Shown here one piece after another: positions 42,020 through 51,402 of a stretch of 60,794 nucleotides of DNA. The notes under the pieces were generated by a model. That model was given only the letters and a program-made list of their open reading frames with translations. It was not told where the DNA came from and made no database searches. The position numbers were made by a program, and so were the translations under genes. Every line of letters begins with the position of its first letter. Position 1 is the first letter of the stretch. The stretch is from Candidatus Tityobacter terrigena (GTDB lineage: Bacteria > Vulcanimicrobiota > Vulcanimicrobiia > Vulcanimicrobiales > Vulcanimicrobiaceae): NCBI GenBank assembly GCA_003156715.1, contig PMHO01000048.1, positions 11,448 through 72,241 on the forward strand. Reading direction: 5' to 3'.

Positions 42020-44368
42020 CTATGGCGCGAGCGTGAGCGTCTCTGCCGCCGTCCGGGCCACCGCCTCGGCGCTGAACGGCAGCGGTTCCAGCGCTTCGGC
42101 GAGCCAAGTGTGCGCCAGGTCACGGTAGTGAGGCGAGCCTGGCTGGCCCGATTCTCCGAGCGGAATCGACAAGCCGCCCGCATCCCAATTGCCTACATCC
42201 CAGACCGCGCGGAAGCTCTGGGTGATGTTCGTCCCTTGCACGTGGGGCGAGTACCCCGAGCCGTGACCGGGAAAAAGCGGTCCGTTCCAGCCGTTGAACC
42301 CGAACGATGCCAGCGGATGCAAGGCGGTGCGCGCACCAACCTCGCGCCAGGTCATGCCGTGGCGGCCCTGGCTTTGCAGGAGGCGGATCGCCTTACCAAG
42401 GGCTGCGACTAGAAAAGCATCGTAGTCGTCGCCAGGGACCCACCCTCTTGGTTTTTCCCGCAGCATGCGCACCACGACTCCCACGGCGAACGCCGAATTG
42501 CCGGCGACGTAGCGCGCGGCGAGGATCGGGTCGAGGTGAAAGCGCGCCAGCGATTCGACCGCGGTCTGCCGCAGAGCCCAGGCATACGGCGCACCTTGCG
42601 AGTCCTCGACCATTCTGCCATCGTAGGCGGCCAGCGCCGCCCGCGCATTCGCGAGCTGCGGATCTCCGCCCGTGCCTTTGCGCGCGAGCGCTGAAACGGC
42701 GGCGCGTGCGAGGTCGCGTTCCGGCAGCGACAGCACGTCTGCCTGAATCGCAGAAAAATCGGCAAGCGCATAGTGTCGCTTGGCCCGCAGGTGCTGCGCG
42801 ATGCGCGCCGCGCGGTACGGCGGCTCGAACTCCGCACTAAGGCGGTACGGATACCCTGCGCCGTACACGCGGTCGTTGGCGCTAAACGCAACCGCGTTGC
42901 GGGAAGGAGCGACGTGCGGCAGTTGAGTGAATGGGACGTTCCGCGTTGGCGGTAGCGGGCTCGTTGCGCCGTCGTGTGCGCGCAACCCCCAAGCCGAATC
43001 GATCGGAATCTCGCCGGCGAGAACGTACCCAGCGTTGCCGGCATCGTCGGCGAGGACGAAATTTTGGGGCGGACCGGGATAGCTCGCGAGAACGCGCATG
43101 CCCTCGCGCGCGCTGGCCGCGCGATCTAGGCCGTCGAAGGCGGCGAACGCCGAGTGCCGGTCGAGGTCGGCGGTCCAGGCCGCTGCGTAGCCGGTGGCGC
43201 CGCGCGAGACAAAGACGAAGCCGTGACGGGTGCGGAGGTAGTCGCGAACGACGCTCTTTCCAAGGCGCACTCGGAACCGCTCGGTCCGGTGCTGCGCGCG
43301 CAGCCAGGCTCTGCCGGCCAGATACTCGTCGGACCCGGCGGACTTGAACGTTTCGCGATAGATGCGCACCGTTGCGACCGTGCCGTTCGTCGCTCCCCAC
43401 GCGACGTGCGCGTTGTGACCGAGAATGATCCCGGGCGCGCCCGCCAGGGTGGCACCCGCAACGTGAAGACCGGGGGCAGAGAGGTCGGCCACGTACCAAA
43501 CGCCCGGGATGCGCAGACTGAGGTGCGGGTCGTTCCCAAGCAGGGCTCGCCCCGTTGTGGTGCGCGACGCTCCTGCAACGACGTTATTGCTGCCGCTTCC
43601 CGCTCGGTCCGTATACGCGTCGGCCAGGGGCGAGGCGCCAGTGTACGCCACGCTGAGCGGCGGCAGCGACGGCACCGGCGCAGGCTGCCGCCCGTCGGTG
43701 GGTGCGTCGTACCGCGGATCCGTGATGGGAAAGAACGCGTCGCTCCCTTTCTGACCCAGCTCGTCGTAGACGTCGGCGCGTAGCAAAACGTCGTTCCACG
43801 AATCGGTGAGCGCAAGAACGGTCGAAAACGAAGCCATCAGCACGTCGTGAACCGTCCACGTTTGCGGCCGGTACAGGAGGGCGCGAAATTCCGGCGGGAG
43901 CGGCCGAGTCCGAATCGCCGCATTGATGCCGTCGGCGAATGCCTGAGCATTCGCGTGCAGACGGGGGCTCAGCAGCCGCTCTTCGTCCGCGACGACACCA
44001 TTGACGTCGAACGTACGCGCCGCCTCGTCGCTTGCGAGCGTGACGGACCCGAAAACCTCTGAGAGCGTCCCAGCTACGAGACGCCGGTAGAGGTCGAGTT
44101 GGAACAGACGATCCGACCCCTGCAGGTAGCCCTCTGCGAAGAAAAGGTCGTGTTCGTTGCGCGCGCTCACGTGCGGAAAACCGCGACCGTCGCGAACGAT
44201 CCGAACGGGTGCGATCACGCCCATGCCTGACACCGTCCCCTGCGCGTCTTGCCCCCCGGCTCGAACGCCCACGGCAACGTACAGAACGTAGGCGCCTATG
44301 AAGAGCAGCAGCGGGGCGAGCGCGGCTGCCAGGATCAGCAAGGCGCGCACGGCGACGCCGCGCTTCAA
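42020..44368 (-). CDS. Penicillin acylase family (Ntn-hydrolase) membrane-anchored protein
   Basis: The 782-residue precursor has one N-terminal membrane helix (7-33), an alpha chain with VRIVRDGRGFPHVSARNEHD and GYLQGSDRLFQLDLYRRLVA, and a beta chain that should begin after self-cleavage at Gly259-Ser260 in the AGSGSNNVV motif; Ser260 is the expected nucleophile. GRALLGNDPHLSLRIPGVWY and FSANDRVYGAGYPYRLSAEF support the fold. Family members cleave amide bonds in penicillins, acyl-homoserine lactones and similar compounds; the substrate here is unknown. The ATG overlaps the upstream gene by 4 bp. Confidence 0.9.
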   Translation of the reverse strand: MKRGVAVRALLILAAALAPLLLFIGAYVLYVAVGVRAGGQDAQGTVSGMGVIAPVRIVRDGRGFPHVSARNEHDLFFAEGYLQGSDRLFQLDLYRRLVAGTLSEVFGSVTLASDEAARTFDVNGVVADEERLLSPRLHANAQAFADGINAAIRTRPLPPEFRALLYRPQTWTVHDVLMASFSTVLALTDSWNDVLLRADVYDELGQKGSDAFFPITDPRYDAPTDGRQPAPVPSLPPLSVAYTGASPLADAYTDRAGSGSNNVVAGASRTTTGRALLGNDPHLSLRIPGVWYVADLSAPGLHVAGATLAGAPGIILGHNAHVAWGATNGTVATVRIYRETFKSAGSDEYLAGRAWLRAQHRTERFRVRLGKSVVRDYLRTRHGFVFVSRGATGYAAAWTADLDRHSAFAAFDGLDRAASAREGMRVLASYPGPPQNFVLADDAGNAGYVLAGEIPIDSAWGLRAHDGATSPLPPTRNVPFTQLPHVAPSRNAVAFSANDRVYGAGYPYRLSAEFEPPYRAARIAQHLRAKRHYALADFSAIQADVLSLPERDLARAAVSALARKGTGGDPQLANARAALAAYDGRMVEDSQGAPYAWALRQTAVESLARFHLDPILAARYVAGNSAFAVGVVVRMLREKPRGWVPGDDYDAFLVAALGKAIRLLQSQGRHGMTWREVGARTALHPLASFGFNGWNGPLFPGHGSGYSPHVQGTNITQSFRAVWDVGNWDAGGLSIPLGESGQPGSPHYRDLAHTWLAEALEPLPFSAEAVARTAAETLTLAP

Positions 44369-45285
44369 AATCCCATGCCGTCGAAAATGTACGATGGAAC
44401 GGCGTCGAAGCGGTAGTCGACGAAGTCGATCTCCAGATCCGGAATGATCGTGTCGAGGCCGAAATGCAGCGGATCCTCGTTCTTGATTTGTTGCACGTAT
44501 TGGCGCCGGTCGAAGGTCGTGTAGGTCACGAGCCAGCGCACGGCGTTGTACGGTTGGCCGTTGTAGATGCCCGCGACGACGAGCTTATCGGTGGCGTAGG
44601 TCGCCGCGTCGATCCAGAGCTCGCGCAGACGGTTAATTTTGGGGTCGCGCAGCGGTGTGAGGGTCAGGTGGTAGTCCGTGGCTTGCCCGACTTGTTCGGT
44701 CCCAACGAGGCGCACGTCGTACACGCGCGACTCGGTCTCGACTCTGCCTATCTCGCGCAGCGGGGTCTCGCTCGGCGTCGGCTCGTTGGGAGTAATCGGG
44801 CCGATCACGACGCTTGGCATCGGAGCCGGCTCCGAGCCGCCGCCGCCCATTCCGAAGGAGTCGAACGGCTCGACGATCGGGTCGTCGACGTGAATCGGTG
44901 GAAAGTCGGGGTTCGTATCGGCGATCTTGAAGACGAAGATTGAAATCGGGAAGCCCTTGAGCCGTTTGCGATCCTCATCGGGATCGATCACGCGTTTGAC
45001 GATCAAACGCCGGTCCGAGTTCCGATAATATTCGAGCCACCAGTCGCTAAACGACTTTCCATCGTGTTTGTAAACCTGCAGGGCACCGTAACTGACGTAG
45101 GGCGACTCTTGGCGATCGCGCCAGATCTCTTGGGCGCGCTCGAAGATACGTTCGGCCTGCGCGTCGCCAACCGGCTCCGCCGTGGCGACCGGCGGAGTCG
45201 GCTTCGCGGACGAACGACCGCCTGAGCCGGCCACGAGCGCCGACAAGAACAGAATGGCGAAGAGCCCGCGGGCCAAGTCGCTCAA
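44365..45285 (-). CDS. Unrecognised secreted protein, paralog of the gene at 48216
   Basis: A 306-residue exported protein with a signal peptide (MSDLARGLFAILFLSALVAG). Helix AERIFERAQEIWRDRQESPY is followed by beta segments and a Pro/Gly-rich linker (about 145-175), then LREIGRVETESRVYDVRLVG, YHLTLTPLRDPKINRLRELW and VRWLVTYTTFDRRQYVQQIK. The paralog at 48216 shares this order. The fold may resemble lipoprotein-carrier (LolA-like) proteins, but I cannot show it. TTG start at 45285 overlaps the moxR stop (TTGA). Confidence 0.75.
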   Translation of the reverse strand: MSDLARGLFAILFLSALVAGSGGRSSAKPTPPVATAEPVGDAQAERIFERAQEIWRDRQESPYVSYGALQVYKHDGKSFSDWWLEYYRNSDRRLIVKRVIDPDEDRKRLKGFPISIFVFKIADTNPDFPPIHVDDPIVEPFDSFGMGGGGSEPAPMPSVVIGPITPNEPTPSETPLREIGRVETESRVYDVRLVGTEQVGQATDYHLTLTPLRDPKINRLRELWIDAATYATDKLVVAGIYNGQPYNAVRWLVTYTTFDRRQYVQQIKNEDPLHFGLDTIIPDLEIDFVDYRFDAVPSYIFDGMGF

Positions 45286-46223
45286 GGCGTCGGTACGCCT
45301 GCGATGATCGAGGCCACGATCTCTTCCGGGTCGACGCGTTCGGCCAGCGCTCGATAATTCAGAGCGACGCGGTGGCGAAGAACCGGCGCGGCGCCGGCCC
45401 GAACGTCGTCGGGGACGACGAACGTGCGGCCTTCGACGAGCGCGCGCGCCCGCGCTAAAGCGACGAGCGCCAAGGTCGCGCGCGGGCTCGCCCCGCGGTC
45501 GATGTAATCGTGTGCGGCCCGTGTGGCAGCCACGAGCTGGACCGCGTACGCCGACAACCGCGGCTCGACGTAAATGGCGCGTGCGTCGCCGCGCCAGCGC
45601 ACGACGTCGCCGATCCCGACCACATCGCGCGGCATGGCGGGCGGCTCGCCGCCGAAACGTTCAAGGATGCGAAGTTCTTCGTCGCGCGTCGGGTAGTCGA
45701 CCAGGACCTTGACCAAAAATCGATCGAGCTGAGCGAGCGGCAGCGCGTAGGTCCCTTCCGAGTCGAGCGGATTCATCGTCGCCGTTACCACGAACGGATC
45801 GGGCAACGAGAACGTGTGCGGTCCGATCGTGACTTGGCCTTCCTGCATCGCCTCGAGCAGCGCGGACTGTACCTTCGCTGGAGCGCGGTTGATTTCGTCG
45901 GCCAAAACCATGTTTGCGAAGATCGGCCCGAACGACGTGGTAAAATCGCCGCTGCGCTGGTCGAAGATGCGCGTTCCGACGATGTCGCTGGGCAAAAGGT
46001 CGGGAGTAAACTGCACGCGCTTGAACGTTCCGCCGACGGCGCTCGCTAAGGCGCGGCACGCGAGCGTCTTGGCAAGTCCCGGTGGTCCTTCAAGGACGAT
46101 GTGCCCGCCTGCGATCAGAGCATGAACCAGAGCGTCGAGGACCGCGCGCTGTCCGACGATCGTCGCACGCAACGCTTCGAGCAGGTCGGCGGGGCGCGGG
46201 GCGATCTGCTGCGTCACCGTCAC
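45282..46223 (-). CDS. MoxR-family AAA+ ATPase
   Basis: The 313-residue protein has Walker A GPPGLAKT (about 46-53), Walker B MVLADEINRAPAKVQSALLE, sensor 1 TATMNP and the MoxR-type insert TFSLPDPF, ending with a lid domain. MoxR proteins act as chaperone-like ATPases with VWA and DUF58 partners, here encoded at 38793-40545. It starts at GTG 46223 and overlaps the BatD-like gene by 4 bp. Confidence 0.94.
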   Translation of the reverse strand: MTVTQQIAPRPADLLEALRATIVGQRAVLDALVHALIAGGHIVLEGPPGLAKTLACRALASAVGGTFKRVQFTPDLLPSDIVGTRIFDQRSGDFTTSFGPIFANMVLADEINRAPAKVQSALLEAMQEGQVTIGPHTFSLPDPFVVTATMNPLDSEGTYALPLAQLDRFLVKVLVDYPTRDEELRILERFGGEPPAMPRDVVGIGDVVRWRGDARAIYVEPRLSAYAVQLVAATRAAHDYIDRGASPRATLALVALARARALVEGRTFVVPDDVRAGAAPVLRHRVALNYRALAERVDPEEIVASIIAGVPTP

Positions 46224-47161
46224 GGTGCGGCACCCACCGGATCTGCGGCAGCAACGAGGCGTTCGAGCGCAGGCAGGGCCTCTCGTACGGCATCGACCAG
46301 CCGCGCCTCCTCAACGAACGCCGCGTATTCGATTGCGCGCAACGCGTCGCCCAAGGCTGGTTTGTTACGCGCCGCATCCCGCGCTTCAAGATCGCCGAGC
46401 GTTTCCTCGTCGCGCGCGCCCACCCGGCGGCGCAGCTCATCTCGCACGGCCAGGACGCGCGCCCGCCCGGGTTCGTCGCGCAAGCTCACCACCAAGCGCA
46501 ACAGCGGATCGACCGGTCGCACGAGCGGGCTTGGGGCCGGGGGCGCGGCGACGGGCGGCGGAGACGCCGGCCGGCGTCGCGTGGCGCGCAGCAAGAGAAG
46601 GCCCAGCACAAACGGGATCGCCGCCGCGCCCAGCACCACCAGCGTATCCAAAGCGACGTGTGAGACTTGACGAGCGGCATCGGTCGCTGAGAACGGCTCG
46701 CCCGTCACGTGCAGCGTGACCCGGTTGCTCGCGAAGCGGCTGGGACGATGGTTGCGCGCATCGACCGCGTCGAGCGTCACCGGATCGATCGTTCGATCGC
46801 CGGTTTCTTTGGGTGCGATCAGGACGACCTCGGTGCAATCGGTGCCGCCTCGCCGTGCTCGCGCGCAGCGCCGCTCGTCTCCATAGACGTCGAAACCTGA
46901 GAGGTCGGGCAGCGTGACGTTATCGAGCTGCCCGATGCGCTCGTCGACGTGCACGACGATCGTGAGGTGCAACTGCTCGCCGACATGCAGCGCGTAGCGG
47001 TCGGAGCTCAACGTGAACGTCCGAACGTGCAGCTGCGCCAGCACCTGAGTGAGAGCTGGGAAGGGGATGAAAACCGGGCCGAGCGCGAACGCCGCAAGCC
47101 CGGCGCGAAGCAGCGGGCAAGCGGCGCACGAGAGACGCTTTACGATAGGGTCGCGAGCCAT
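46220..47161 (-). CDS. BatD-like membrane protein
   Basis: I take the ATG at 47161 (313 residues, MARDPIVKRLSCAACPLLRA); the frame open to 47434 only reads through carA. A signal or anchor segment is followed by an Ig-like beta domain (SSDRYALHVGEQLHLTIVVH, LPDLSGFDVYGDERRC), a membrane helix (DTLVVLGAAAIPFVLGLLLL) and a cytoplasmic helical tail. This is the layout of BatD proteins found with MoxR. Its start lies inside the end of carA (22-bp overlap). Confidence 0.75.
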   Translation of the reverse strand: MARDPIVKRLSCAACPLLRAGLAAFALGPVFIPFPALTQVLAQLHVRTFTLSSDRYALHVGEQLHLTIVVHVDERIGQLDNVTLPDLSGFDVYGDERRCARARRGGTDCTEVVLIAPKETGDRTIDPVTLDAVDARNHRPSRFASNRVTLHVTGEPFSATDAARQVSHVALDTLVVLGAAAIPFVLGLLLLRATRRRPASPPPVAAPPAPSPLVRPVDPLLRLVVSLRDEPGRARVLAVRDELRRRVGARDEETLGDLEARDAARNKPALGDALRAIEYAAFVEEARLVDAVREALPALERLVAAADPVGAAP

Positions 47162-48219
47162 TCCGCAAAGAGATAGCGGGCGTCGAACGGGCCGGGTGAC
47201 GCCTCCGGGTGAAACTGCACCGCAGAGATCGGCAGCGAGCGATGCCGGAAACCTTCGTTCGTGCCGTCGTTGAGGTTCACCATCGTCGCCTCGAGCTCGG
47301 AGGGCAGCGTGGCACCGTCGACCGCATAGCCATGATTGTGCGCCGTAACGAGCACCGCCCCGCGCTGCAGATCCTTGACCGGCTGATTGCCGCCGCGGTG
47401 CCCGTAGGGCAGTTTGAAGGTCGTCGCGCCGCATGCTAAGGCCAGCAATTGATGGCCAAGACAGACGCCGAACATCGGAAAGTCTCCGAGCAAACCCTTG
47501 AGCGTTTCGATCGTTTCCGGCAGATCCGTCGGGTCGCCGGGTCCCGGCGAGATGACGATCGCGTCCGGTTCGCGTGCCAGAATTTCCTCGCGCGTCGCCG
47601 CGTAAGGCATGACGCTCAACCGAGCGCCGAGAGCCGAGAGGTCACGCACGATCGCGCGCTTGACGCCGCAGTCGATCACGACCACGTGCGGCCCGCCGTT
47701 GCCCGCAGCCACGTTTCGAACGTGCCGCGTCGCGACGTCGGCGACCAGTCCGACCGTCGTCGTTTGGCGGGCATACGGAACCAACGCGGACTCGATTCGG
47801 GCCAGCGCAGATTCGCCGACGGCCAGGGCTGCGCGAATGGTGCCGTGCTCGCGGAGCACCGTCACGAGCGCGCGCGTGTCGATCCCGACGAGGGTCGGCA
47901 CGCGCTGCTCCGCAAGCCAGCTGCTCAAATCAATCTTCATCGCGTGGTGCGAGGGGTGCGGCGCGATCCGCTTCATAACGGCGCCGGCGACGCAGGCGCG
48001 CTCGTGTTGCGATGCCGCGCCGGAGATGCCGTAGTTTCCTACGAGCGGATAGGTGAAGGTTAGAATTTGGCCGGCGTACGAGGGGTCGGTCAGGGCTTCT
48101 TCATAGCCGGTCATGCCCGTATAGAACACTGCTTCGCCCAGCGCCAGCGCGTCGTATCCGATCCCCTCGCCGTCGAAGCGCGTCCCGTCCGCGAGCAGAA
48201 GCGCGGCGGGCTTTCTCAC
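47140..48219 (-). CDS. carA: Carbamoyl-phosphate synthase small (glutaminase) subunit
   Basis: The 359-residue protein supplies ammonia from glutamine to CarB. The N-terminal domain holds EAVFYTGMTGYEEALTDPSY and LTFTYPLVGNYGISG. The class I glutaminase domain has SPGPGDPTDLPETIETLKGL, the nucleophile Cys in FGVCLGHQLLALACG and the His/Glu pair in QFHPEASPGP. GTG start at 48219 overlaps the upstream stop (GTGA). It lies in the pyr run, apart from carB at 29054. Confidence 0.96.
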   Translation of the reverse strand: MRKPAALLLADGTRFDGEGIGYDALALGEAVFYTGMTGYEEALTDPSYAGQILTFTYPLVGNYGISGAASQHERACVAGAVMKRIAPHPSHHAMKIDLSSWLAEQRVPTLVGIDTRALVTVLREHGTIRAALAVGESALARIESALVPYARQTTTVGLVADVATRHVRNVAAGNGGPHVVVIDCGVKRAIVRDLSALGARLSVMPYAATREEILAREPDAIVISPGPGDPTDLPETIETLKGLLGDFPMFGVCLGHQLLALACGATTFKLPYGHRGGNQPVKDLQRGAVLVTAHNHGYAVDGATLPSELEATMVNLNDGTNEGFRHRSLPISAVQFHPEASPGPFDARYLFAEWLATLS

Positions 48220-49160
48220 TCGAGCATATGCTCGAAGGTATAGTCCGGCAGCGACCGGGGGAAGTCGTACTGAACGAAATCGAACTCGAGTCCGCTCACG
48301 AAGCGATCGGCGCCGAAGCGCAGCGTATCGGTAGTGCGAACTTGCTGCACGTACGGGCGTCCGCCGATCGTGACGTAACTAACGATCCAACGAGCTTCCT
48401 CGTACGGTTTTCCTTCGAAGAGACCGTCGACTGCCAGCTGCACGGTCAGGCCGGTACCGATCGCACTCCATAGGTCGCGTAGCCGGTAGGTCTTCGGATC
48501 GCCGAGCGGCGTGAGCTTCAAATGATACGCGTCGACCCCGTTCACGTGCTCGACGCCCGCCAGCTCGATGCGATAGTCGCGTGCGAACACTTCGACCCTG
48601 CCCAGTTCGCGCAGCGGCGCACCGTTCCGTTCGTTTTGCGGCGAAGCTGTGGCGGTGGCAGACGGCACTGGAGCCGGTTCCGCCGAGACGCGCGGGAGCG
48701 GTGTCGCTCCCACGAGCGCAGCCTGACGCTCGGCGCGCAGCATCCCAAATGACGCGTTCGGCTCGATCATGGGATCGAGAATGGGAAAGGCGTCGGCGTT
48801 GGGATTGGTTTCCAAGCGGTCACCGTTGATCTCGCCGCCGTGCGTGCGCAGTTTGAGAAGGACCGATGTGCCCTTGAGCCGCTCCTCCTCTTGATTTGGA
48901 ACGATGATGCGAACGAGCGCAAGCCGCCGGTCGCGTCCGCGGTAGGCACACTGCCACCAGTTCTCGTGCACCCGGTCGCGCCACGTGTAGCGTTCGAGCA
49001 GGCCGTACGTCGCAAACGGCAACTCGACGCGATTCCGCCAGGCGCTCTTGGCCTGCGCGAAGATCTGCTCGGGATCCGTGAGCGGAGCGCTCGATTCTGG
49101 CGCGGCGCCGCCCAGAGCGAGCCAGGCGAGCATCAAGACCAACGGCCAGGCTCGTTGCAT
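48216..49160 (-). CDS. Unrecognised secreted protein, paralog of the gene at 44365
   Basis: The ATG at 49160 gives 314 residues with a signal peptide (MQRAWPLVLMLAWLALGGAA); the frame open to 49196 adds a basic leader that I do not trust. Shared with the paralog: DPEQIFAQAKSAWRNRVELP, a Pro/Ala linker (about 165-190), LRELGRVEVFARDYRIELAG, YHLKLTPLGDPKTYRLRDLW and ARWIVSYVTIGGRPYVQQVR. Function unknown. It sits between pyrC and carA with a GTGA overlap to carA. Confidence 0.75.
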   Translation of the reverse strand: MQRAWPLVLMLAWLALGGAAPESSAPLTDPEQIFAQAKSAWRNRVELPFATYGLLERYTWRDRVHENWWQCAYRGRDRRLALVRIIVPNQEEERLKGTSVLLKLRTHGGEINGDRLETNPNADAFPILDPMIEPNASFGMLRAERQAALVGATPLPRVSAEPAPVPSATATASPQNERNGAPLRELGRVEVFARDYRIELAGVEHVNGVDAYHLKLTPLGDPKTYRLRDLWSAIGTGLTVQLAVDGLFEGKPYEEARWIVSYVTIGGRPYVQQVRTTDTLRFGADRFVSGLEFDFVQYDFPRSLPDYTFEHMLE

Positions 49161-49199
49161 ATGGGCCGACCCTTCGCTGCGCCGCCTGCGACCCACCCC

Positions 49200-50495
49200 T
49201 CAGCCGAGCATGGCCCGCGGGCTCACGCGCCCATCGCTCATCGCGATTTCACCCGCGACGACCGTCACGAGGGCGCGGCGCGGCAGCACGGCGCCATCGA
49301 ACGGCGTGTTCCGGCCGCGCGAATAGAACGACGCAGCGCTCACCCGCCACTCCCGGTCGGCAAAGATCGTGATGTCGGCCGGCGAGCCCGGGCGTAAGCT
49401 TCCGCCCCCGACGCCGAGAATTCGCGCCGGATTGCACGAGAGCAACTCGACGAAGCGCGCCGCCGGCAGGTCGGGGATCGCCTTCGCGTACGCCCCGATC
49501 GCAATCTCTAGGCCGGAGAAGCCGACGGCTGCCTCGCTCAGCAACTGCGCTTTGTCCTCGAGGGTGTGGGGTGCGTGGTCGCTCGCGAACGCATCGATCG
49601 TCCCGTCGCGCACCGCTTCGCGCAAAGCCGCCGCATCTTGCTCGACCCGCAGCGGCGGATTGACCTTTCCGTCGGCGCGAAAGCTTGCGAAGCAATCGTC
49701 GTGCAGCTGAAGGTGATGCGGCGTTACCTCGCAGCTCAGCGCGATGCCGCGCGCGCGGCCGAATTTGATCAGCTCCACGCTCATCGCGGTGGAAAGGTGT
49801 GCGATGTGAAAAAGCTTGCCCGTATCGCCGGCGATGAGCACGTCGCGTGCTACCTGAACGTCTTCGGCAAGTCCAGGTGAGCCCGCCAGGCCCAAGTGCA
49901 TCGACTGCGCGCCCTCGTTCATGACGCCCTCGCCCTTGAGCTGCGCGTCTTCGCAATGGGAGATGAACGCGCCGGGAACGTCGCGCGCGTACAGCGCGGC
50001 CTGTCGCAACACGCGTGGGTTTGCAACCGGCGAACCGTCGTCGCTGAAGGCAACAGCGCCCGCGTCGCGCAAGCGCCAGTAGGGAGCAAGCTCCTGCCCG
50101 TTACGACCGCGGGTGATCGCGCCGATTGGATAGACGCGCGCCAAATGCGCCACGTTCGCCAGGCGCAAGACTTCGGCGATGAGCGCCGGCGAATCGAGCG
50201 CCGGCTCGGTGTTCGGCATACAAGCAACGGCCGTGAAGCCACCCGCGACGGCAGCGGCGGAACCGGAGGCGATCGATTCCTTCTGCGTCTGCCCGGGCTC
50301 GCGCAGGTGCACGTGCATGTCGATGAAGCCGGGGGCGACGAATGCGTTGCTCGCATCGATTGTTATCGCATCGCCGGCTTCAATGTGCTCGGCGATCTGC
50401 GCGAGGCGCCCGTCCCGAACCAGCACGTCGCGCACGGCGTCAAGGCCCTGCGACGGGTCCACGACGCGCCCCCCGCGGATCAAAAGGCTACGCAC
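49200..50495 (-). CDS. pyrC: Dihydroorotase
   Basis: Catalyses ring closure of carbamoyl aspartate. The 431-residue class I enzyme shows the metal-binding DMHVHLREPGQTQKESIASG, MPNTEP, ISHCEDAQL, CEVTPHHLQL and SDHAPHTLEDK motifs. It overlaps pyrB by 8 bp. A 39-bp gap separates it from the secreted-protein gene downstream. Confidence 0.96.
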   Translation of the reverse strand: MRSLLIRGGRVVDPSQGLDAVRDVLVRDGRLAQIAEHIEAGDAITIDASNAFVAPGFIDMHVHLREPGQTQKESIASGSAAAVAGGFTAVACMPNTEPALDSPALIAEVLRLANVAHLARVYPIGAITRGRNGQELAPYWRLRDAGAVAFSDDGSPVANPRVLRQAALYARDVPGAFISHCEDAQLKGEGVMNEGAQSMHLGLAGSPGLAEDVQVARDVLIAGDTGKLFHIAHLSTAMSVELIKFGRARGIALSCEVTPHHLQLHDDCFASFRADGKVNPPLRVEQDAAALREAVRDGTIDAFASDHAPHTLEDKAQLLSEAAVGFSGLEIAIGAYAKAIPDLPAARFVELLSCNPARILGVGGGSLRPGSPADITIFADREWRVSAASFYSRGRNTPFDGAVLPRRALVTVVAGEIAMSDGRVSPRAMLG

Positions 50496-51402
50496 GAACG
50501 GACACGCCGTTGATGAGGAAGTCGAGCACGGCCATGCGGATGTAGACGCCGTGCGAGACTTGCTGGGCGTAGCGCCAGCCGCGGAACGCGAAGACGTCCT
50601 CGGTCAACTCGACGCCGCGGTTGTACGGTCCCGGATGCATTACGATCGCCTGCGGAGCCAGCGCGGTCAAACGGCGTGCATCCAGCCGATAATTGCGGGC
50701 ATAGTCGTCGAGCGATGGAAGGACCGCCGAAGCGATGCGCTCTTGTTGAATGCGCAGGAGCATCACCGCATCGGCCGTCGGCAACACGGCGTCGAGGTCA
50801 CGCTCGATGCGCACGCCCTCAAGCGCCATCGCCTCGGGCAGCAGCGTCGGGGGCCCGACCAGCGTCACCTGCGCGCCGAGCGCGCGCAAACCGAGCACGT
50901 TCGAGCGTGCGACACGGCTGTGCAGGATGTCGCCAACGAGTACGACGTGCAGACCCTCGACCCGGCCGAACTCCGCTTGCAACGTCAGCATGTCGAGCAG
51001 CGCTTGAGTCGGATGAGCGTGACGGCCGTCGCCCGCGTTGATGACGTGACCGTCGAACGATTCTGCCAGACGGTACGGAAATCCGGACTCCGGATGGCGA
51101 GTGACGATGATCTGTACGCCCATGGCAGCCAGCGTAATCGCGGTATCCGCGATCGTTTCGCCTTTCCCCAGGCTTGACGAGCCGGGCGGCAGCGCCACGA
51201 TGTCGGCGCCCACCCGCTGCTCGGCGATTGCAAAGGAAACGAACGTTCGGGTCGAGGCCTCGAAGAACAAGTTCACCACGCACACGTCGCGCAGCAGGTC
51301 GCGCCGCGGCGGTGTGGTGTGAAACGTCCTGGCACGGTCGAGAAGATAGGTTAATTCGGAGCCGGATAGGTCGTCGAGATCGAGCAGGTTACGAGCCGGC
51401 AT
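50488..51402 (-). CDS. pyrB: Aspartate carbamoyltransferase, catalytic chain
   Basis: The 304-residue enzyme joins carbamoyl phosphate and aspartate. FFEASTRTFVSFAIAEQRVG carries the phosphate-binding STRT loop, followed by SSLGKGETIADTAITLAAMG, RHAHPTQALLDMLT and the late MHPGPYNRGVELTEDV. The residue after STRT is Phe where Arg is frequent. It overlaps pyrR by 14 bp and pyrC by 8 bp. Confidence 0.95.
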   Translation of the reverse strand: MPARNLLDLDDLSGSELTYLLDRARTFHTTPPRRDLLRDVCVVNLFFEASTRTFVSFAIAEQRVGADIVALPPGSSSLGKGETIADTAITLAAMGVQIIVTRHPESGFPYRLAESFDGHVINAGDGRHAHPTQALLDMLTLQAEFGRVEGLHVVLVGDILHSRVARSNVLGLRALGAQVTLVGPPTLLPEAMALEGVRIERDLDAVLPTADAVMLLRIQQERIASAVLPSLDDYARNYRLDARRLTALAPQAIVMHPGPYNRGVELTEDVFAFRGWRYAQQVSHGVYIRMAVLDFLINGVSVRA

